This document shows, in pieces, positions 58,932-64,000 of a stretch of 64,000 nt of DNA. How positions within the stretch are numbered: the stretch's first letter is position 1; each line of letters begins with the position of its first letter. The notes beneath the pieces are model-generated. The model saw only the letters and a list, made by a program, of their open reading frames with translations, ran no database searches and was not told the origin of the DNA. The DNA lies in assembly GCA_015680685.1 (NCBI GenBank), contig MNCI01029492.1:629638-693637 (forward strand), read 5' to 3'. Source of the DNA: Gnetum montanum. Lineage: Eukaryota > Streptophyta > Gnetopsida > Gnetales > Gnetaceae. The position numbers and the translations under genes are program-made.

Positions 58932-59909
58932 CCTAGAGTTAGTGCAAATCATAGATTGAGCACCACATTGCAGAGGGGCAGTTGGGACTATGCTAGCCCT
59001 AACTATGCTCCCATTGAAGCGAATGGTGTTCTATCAGTGTGTTCCAATGGACCTTATGAGACTACTAGACCATGATTATGCTACCAAGACTACATGTGCA
59101 AGTGTCAAACAAATTGCAATGTCCTTGAAAGTAGTGCAAAACAATGCATTTTTCGAGACTACACTTTGGGACTATGCTGCCACTCTCTTGAGTGGTGTCG
59201 AGTGTAGGTACGTCTTGGGGGCAAATGGGGGGATGCAAAAGAGACAAAAATTGCTAATCTTGCTTATTGAAGGAATGTTGGAGCTGAGATGCAAGCTGGT
59301 GCTGAGTTCCAGAAGCTTTCAAAGGTAGTTTTGCATGGCTACACTAGCTAAGCTCTAGAGCATAGCTTGAGGGGTTAGGAAAATCTTGCAAAAAAGTGAA
59401 GTTTCATATTGGCTATGTTGACTACAATCTAGAGCATAGTCCCAGTAGGGAGAGCGTAGCCTGAAAACTTAGAAAAATCTTGTAAAATTAATGCCTACAT
59501 GCAGATTATGTTAGCTATGCTTTGGCACATAGTAGGGAGTGTAGCACCAAAAGTTAAAAAATCTACCAAGTTATTTCATTTGTCCATACATGCTCAGTAA
59601 CCTCTAGCTTGACACTTAAAGAAATTTTCAAACTATCCATTCCAAGGCTAACTACGTTGGCTATGCACTAGAGCATAGCGCATGGGGGAGAGCGTAGTCA
59701 GGACACTTAGAAAAATTTACAACTACTGTTGACACTTAGAAAAATTTTGCAAATCTAGACTATATATGTTAACTATGCTGACTACACTCTAGAGTGTAGT
59801 CCTAGTAGTGGGAGTGTAGTCTCAACACTTAGACAAACTTTGCCAAGTTTTAACGCTTAGCCAAATCTTTAGTTAAGACCTGGTAACTCCAAATTTGGGT
59901 GGTGTTTCA
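58932..59909 (-). repeat. Truncated 3' LTR of element 5
   Basis: Starts within 3 bp of where the TATA box would be (compare 47094), so only U3 upstream of TATA is left. A perfect 22-bp palindrome lies at 59780-59801. Confidence 0.82.
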
Positions 59910-59923
59910 TTGGCCCCTCTTTG
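59910..59923 (-). promoter_or_regulatory. Polypurine tract of element 5
   Basis: CAAAGAGGGGCCAA on the minus strand, identical in core to element 1's tract. Confidence 0.75.
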
Positions 59924-60194
59924 TTGATGTCTGGAGGAGTGGCCCAAGAGACATCGAAAAAGAATGCAAAATACCATAGCAAGCCTGGCACCAACATCAC
60001 TCATCGGTTGTTGACCAGATGTTGCTTCATCATGCTCAAGAGTGCTAAGGGTAGTGGTATGTTTAAGGTAAAGGATAATAGGGGGCATGTTAAGGAGATG
60101 GACTAAGGAATAGTAAGGGAGTGAAATGCAAACTATGTATGCAGCTGCAAGGTGTAGCACCAGGATGGCTTGTTACCAAACGATGATCCCTTAT

Positions 60195-61657
60195 TGAAAA
60201 ACCACAAAATTCTGAGCTTAGTACTTCTCCAGCAAGAGTTGAGCTAAGTCATGATGTTCCCTAGCATGACCAAAGCTTGAGGGCCCTACAGATAGCTTCA
60301 AACAATAGAACTCAACAAGAAACAGTTCCCTGGGACCCACAAACGACCACGGAGACATCTAGTATCAAACATGGCAATTTTAGAGTTCAAGATACTTAGT
60401 TCTCACTAAGTATGCAGTATGCAGCGTATACGCCCAGCACATATTCTCAACATACACTCCCAGTGTTTACACTCAGCACACGATCTCAAAGACGACATGG
60501 AAATGGCACTCACAGGAACGGAGCAATTATCAAGTGTCATCATGAGCTCTAGAAAGACAAATCTTGGTCTCGACATCATATACTTTGGAGTTCATACACT
60601 GAGCATGTACATCTTGCACGCCTAGCATAGATGCTCAGCGTATATGCCCAGCACGAGCATCCTGCACGCCTAGCATAGGCATTCAGCGTATACACCCAGC
60701 GTATACGCCTGGCATGGACAATGTGTACACCCAGTATACCAATCAAAGCTCTCCAGAATCATGTCAGATCAAAGCCAACCAAGCTGAACATCCACAGGCA
60801 ACATTCTCATGACATCCGAATGCAAATCCAAGCATCGAATGACTTCTTTTATTTCAGTCAAGTCTGTATGCTGAGTTCACACACCCAACATGTATACGCC
60901 GACGTATAGCACTGTATGCTAGCGTACAGCAGTATATGCTAGCGTATAGTACACTGTACATTTGTAAAATTTCATTCTTTCGCACTCAGTCAACACGCCA
61001 CATGTCACCTGACCCGAAAGTCTAGCACTCCGCACCCAATCATTCCCTCTCAGATCCGAGTCTAACATCTAAACCCATATAAAAACTTCAATTTTTGACA
61101 AGATCCAGGTTTGAAAAATTGAAGGCATCTTGGCAAAAATCAGGGTAGACCACACTAAGAAAATTGAGAACCCTACATCCTATACGCTGGACCTCAACAC
61201 TTCACGCTAAACATATAGCCTCTACGCTGTGCCTACAATCTGAACAAGCACACTGCCACACCCTTGCATTCACCGGGGCTCTTCGTCTACCTTATGTCAG
61301 ATCCACAACTACGTTAAGATTGGTGCTTTGTAATTTCCATTATGCAATGACATTGCCACATTTTTGCTAAGATTTGTTACAATTTTATCATTCATTCTTG
61401 TATGCTCATCATTTACATTCTTATACGTCTACGCTCAGTTTTACATTAGTTACACTATTTACATATAACCCGGCATACAATATATCAATATATGCTTGGG
61501 GAAATCCTTGTCTGATCCACGTGCGGATCACTCAAGGTACTCTACCTTTGTTAATTCCAGCTTGCCCTCAAGCAGAGGTAGGGTCCTCTGTTCTTGTTCG
61601 AGGATCTCTTGGTCTCTGTTTCGTTCCAACCAGAGACCGACGATTTCGGACAATACA
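60195..61657 (+). mobile_element. Solo LTR, flanked by TSD CTTAT
   Basis: Starts TGAAAAACC and ends AATACA. CTTAT at 60190-60194 and 61658-61662 flanks it, and removing the LTR plus one TSD restores the element 5 sequence seen in element 2 (about 24300). TATA box (CATATAAAAACT) near 61076. R/U5 (61490-61657) resembles the element 3 and element 6 LTRs. U3 holds cagcgtatacgcccag-type repeats (60415-60950). The plus orientation is inferred from element 6. Confidence 0.88.
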
Positions 61658-62763
61658 CTTATCAAAGTGCTTGTGAGGGAGTTAGCACTGATGGCACTGG
61701 GATGGCTTACCCTTGAAGTTGTGCCCTCTTGTTGGAGTGCTTCTCAAAAAGTCAATGTGGTTTCAAGGTTGGATCAATTGTGAAATTACAACTTTGCTAA
61801 TTTTTACTTAGGAACATGTTTTTCCCTATCTCATTGTTTATTTTTTTACTATGAGGGAAACCTACTTGAGGTTTTACACATTGCAAGATGCTAGTTATGA
61901 GGTGATTTTCATCAAGTGGACTATGTGCCACCTAATGGGCTTTGCCTTAATGCAACCATGTTACATCTGTAGGGTAGGTGTTTCCTCCCTAGGATGAGTT
62001 TTTTTACATCTGCTTGGGCTTTGACCAACCTATAGAAGCTTCCCATAGGACAAGTTGTGTTACATCTGTTATGGATTCTGCAATTGATACAAAGAGGGTG
62101 CCATGTGCATCGAAGGAGTTTTAAGCTTGGTGATACAAAGGGAAGCAGGGAAATGTAAGGCAAAGGGGTGAATGTGAGTAGGCTATAGTGGAGCAATAGG
62201 GATGTGCACTCTTAAGTGGTTTAGCTAGCTTGATCATGCACATCAAAGTAGTGTGGCATCTTGCCACTACGATGGGATGCACCTATGCACAACCACCTCT
62301 AGGGCTTCGTCTTGCAAACACAATGTAAAGAAAATAAGTAAAACAATGACACAACATGAGATAAGAGTAAACTGCTAGAAGCAAACATGTTGTAAATGTT
62401 GCAATGGCTGAACCAGTTGTAAGAGCTTGAAGAACCAATGCAAGTATTGGAGTAGGAAGACTACAAAAGCTCCAACAACCACACTGGAAGTGAGCATCCT
62501 AGGGAGGCTAGCAGAGTGGTTGAGGATAATGATGATGCAGGTGATCGAGACTCCACACTAAGGGAAATCCTTGTCTAATCTGTGTGCAGACCACTCAAGG
62601 GGAAATCCTTGTCTGATCCACATGCGGACCACTCAAGGTACTCTACCTTCGTTAATTCTAGCCTGCCCTCAAGTGGAGGTAGGGTCCTCTGTTCTTGTCT
62701 GGGGATCTCCTGGTCTCTGTTTCATTCTAGCCAGAGACTGATGATTTCAGATAGTATAGAAAA

Positions 62764-62781
62764 TGATGCTAGAAGGAGGGC
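62764..62781 (+). promoter_or_regulatory. Primer-binding site of element 6
   Basis: TGATGCTAGAAGGAGGGC, 5 nt after the LTR end. Same site as in element 3 on the other strand. Confidence 0.65.
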
Positions 62782-62929
62782 CTCAAACTGCTTAAACTTA
62801 CTATGATCTCATACCCTGATCCTCCCAGATTCACGTCGCATCGACACCGAACCCAACTCTTAAAATTCTCAGATCTGCACCCCGTTCTATAGAATTCCCA
62901 TCATCTACACACTACTCAGTCTATGCTGT

Positions 62930-63430
62930 ACACTGCAGACTTTGTCTACGCTACTTAGCAGACCTCTACGCTATACACCGTAGACTCTGTCTACACGCTG
63001 CCCTGTCTACGCTACTCAGCAGACCTCTACGTTATACGCCGTAGACTCTGTCTACACGCTGCCCAGTCTACGTTGTACGTTGCAAACTCTTTCTACGCTG
63101 CTTAGCAAACCTCTATGTTGTACGCCGTAGACTCTGTCTACACGCTGCCCAGTCTACGTTGTACACTGAAGACTCTGTTTATGCTGCTTAGCAGACCTCT
63201 ACGCTGTACACTGTAGACTCTGTATACACGTTGCCCAGTCTACACTATACACTGTAAACTCTGTCTACGCTGCTCAGCAACCCTGTACGCCCTACGCTGT
63301 ACGCTGTACGCTATACCCAGTACGCTATATGCTGTATACCCTACGCTGTACGCTATACCAAGTACGCTGCACGTTGTATGCCCTACGCTATACGCTGTAC
63401 CCAGTACGCTATATGCTGTATAATTAAGTA
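62930..63430. repeat. Leader tandem arrays of element 6
   Basis: Block 1 (about 62930-63285) has four units of 86 bp (one short by about 25 bp) with the phrase cagacctctacgctgtacac. Block 2 (about 63285-63430) has three to four units of about 41-43 bp (agtacgctatatgctgtataccc) built on tacgctgtacgc. They lie between primer site and gag; short frames across them are artefacts. Confidence 0.85.
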
Positions 63431-63495
63431 TACGCTCTGATAAGTGTACTAATTTCACATCCTTTCCATCATCCTATACTCACCACAGTTTCATC

Positions 63496-64000
63496 ATGAA
63501 CACTACAAACCCCAATGCTTCAACCAAGCCTATCATGGATGTCGTAGGCCCCATGGCCGTTCAACAACCCGTAGTACAACCAACGATAGGATCTCGCCTG
63601 TCACTCAGACTACAAGGAAGGAACCCGTCATTTAACATTATACCCCAGGAGCAATACAATTTCATATGTGTAAAAATACAAGCCGGCCTAGCTATGGATC
63701 AAACTAAACTGGAGGTTAAAAGATAATACGAATTGTTTCACAGGGGAGGACATGAGTTCATCCCTTCACTGTATGACATCATCCCTCTCCCAAAGCACTA
63801 CTCTGAGCTCATCTCTCAGCTCCTGCTACTAAAGAGTCAACCTCTGGACCAATCCGTGGAAAATCCTCAATTGGAAGAGGAGGATGACTTAACAGCTCAG
63901 TTCGAGCATGAAGATTCGTACCACACCCTCAGCTCGCAAACTTATGCAAACCTGTTGTTTCACCCATTCACGGGTAAAACTACGTCCCTCCAGCCATTCA
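63496..64000 (+). pseudogene. Gag N-terminal region of element 6 (partial, runs off window)
   Basis: ATG at 63496 (MNTTNPNASTKPI). The chain contains EQYNFICVKIQAGLAMDQTK and, after one in-frame TAA at 63724, continues in the same frame with FHRGGHEFIPSLYDIIPLP and an acidic Leu-rich stretch to the window edge. The same two motifs occur in element 3 gag (EQYNFIFVKIQANL, then HKGGHEFIPSAFKIIPL), which identifies it as gag of the same lineage. Apart from the one stop it is open for 168 codons, so this is the least decayed coding region in the window. The stop could be a single substitution. Confidence 0.75.

Larger units (their letters stand above)
58932..62557 (-). mobile_element. Element 5: 3' end of a third family-A element
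   Basis: U3-only LTR fragment (58932-59909), polypurine tract, then the 3' region as in element 2 (24019 onward), interrupted by a solo LTR at 60195-61657. It continues through the terminal-exon region (61663-62310) into the start of the post-integrase intron, where element 6 cuts it off at about 62557. The acceptor near 62312 is mutated (CAG|GAT to CAA|GAC). Pol is not in the window. Confidence 0.82.
62558..64000 (+). mobile_element. Element 6: 5' end of a plus-strand element
   Basis: LTR R/U5 fragment (62558-62758), primer site, leader array and gag, continuing past the window edge. It interrupts element 5. U3 is missing on the left, so this is either a truncated 5' end or a rearranged junction. 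A 40-bp direct repeat (ggaaatccttgtctaatctg... and ggaaatccttgtctgatcca...) sits at the LTR fragment start (about 62560-62638). Confidence 0.75.

Noticed and set aside
1-64000. tRNA, rRNA or other RNA genes
   Set aside because: I looked for tRNA B-box-like and rRNA-like stretches and found none that I could support.

Overview
The window is repeat-dominated nuclear DNA of a seed plant. It is AT-rich, full of old decayed LTR retrotransposons nested in one another, with small introns of plant type, no recognisable host gene and no RNA gene. A gymnosperm or another plant with a very large genome would fit, but the species cannot be named from this sequence. Coordinates were read by eye; most domain edges are accurate to tens of bases, while splice sites and target-site duplications (TSDs) were read base by base.

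Layout. Bases 1-4390 are AT-rich with no clear gene, holding microsatellites and a duplicated coiled-coil relic. A Ty1/copia element on the minus strand (gag, protease, integrase) lies at about 4390-6219 and resumes at 52515-53085, ending at a tRNA-iMet-like primer-binding site. Element 1, a Ty3/gypsy element of Tat/Ogre-like build on the minus strand, splits it. Element 1 spans 6220-52509, is flanked by the TSD CTACA, and has 1.7-kb LTRs at 6220-7919 and 50835-52509. Element 2 (same family, about 23050-48044) sits in element 1's gag. Element 3 (related family, 34172-42192, without pol) sits in element 2. From 53085 to 58930 I see only AT-rich sequence and a minisatellite. From 58932 comes the 3' end of a third family-A element (element 5). 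It carries a solo LTR (60195-61657, TSD CTTAT) and is broken at about 62557 by element 6, a plus-strand relative of element 3 whose gag runs off the window end.

Main biology. In elements 1 and 2, protease and reverse transcriptase (RT) are separated by about 6 kb, bounded on the minus strand by a splice donor and an acceptor, as in the known pro/RT intron of Ogre elements. On the opposite strand of this intron both elements carry the same multi-exon gene, with conserved splice sites and a conserved acidic/proline-rich C-terminus. I do not recognise its product. A second intron with conserved splice sites follows integrase and is filled with tandem repeats of about 30 bp. The LTR U3 regions carry arrays of 16-22-bp palindromes, and a similar array lies just upstream of the antisense gene.

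All coding regions are damaged: frameshifts, TAG/TGA stops of the kind made by cytosine deamination, and lost catalytic residues. They are annotated as pseudogenes.
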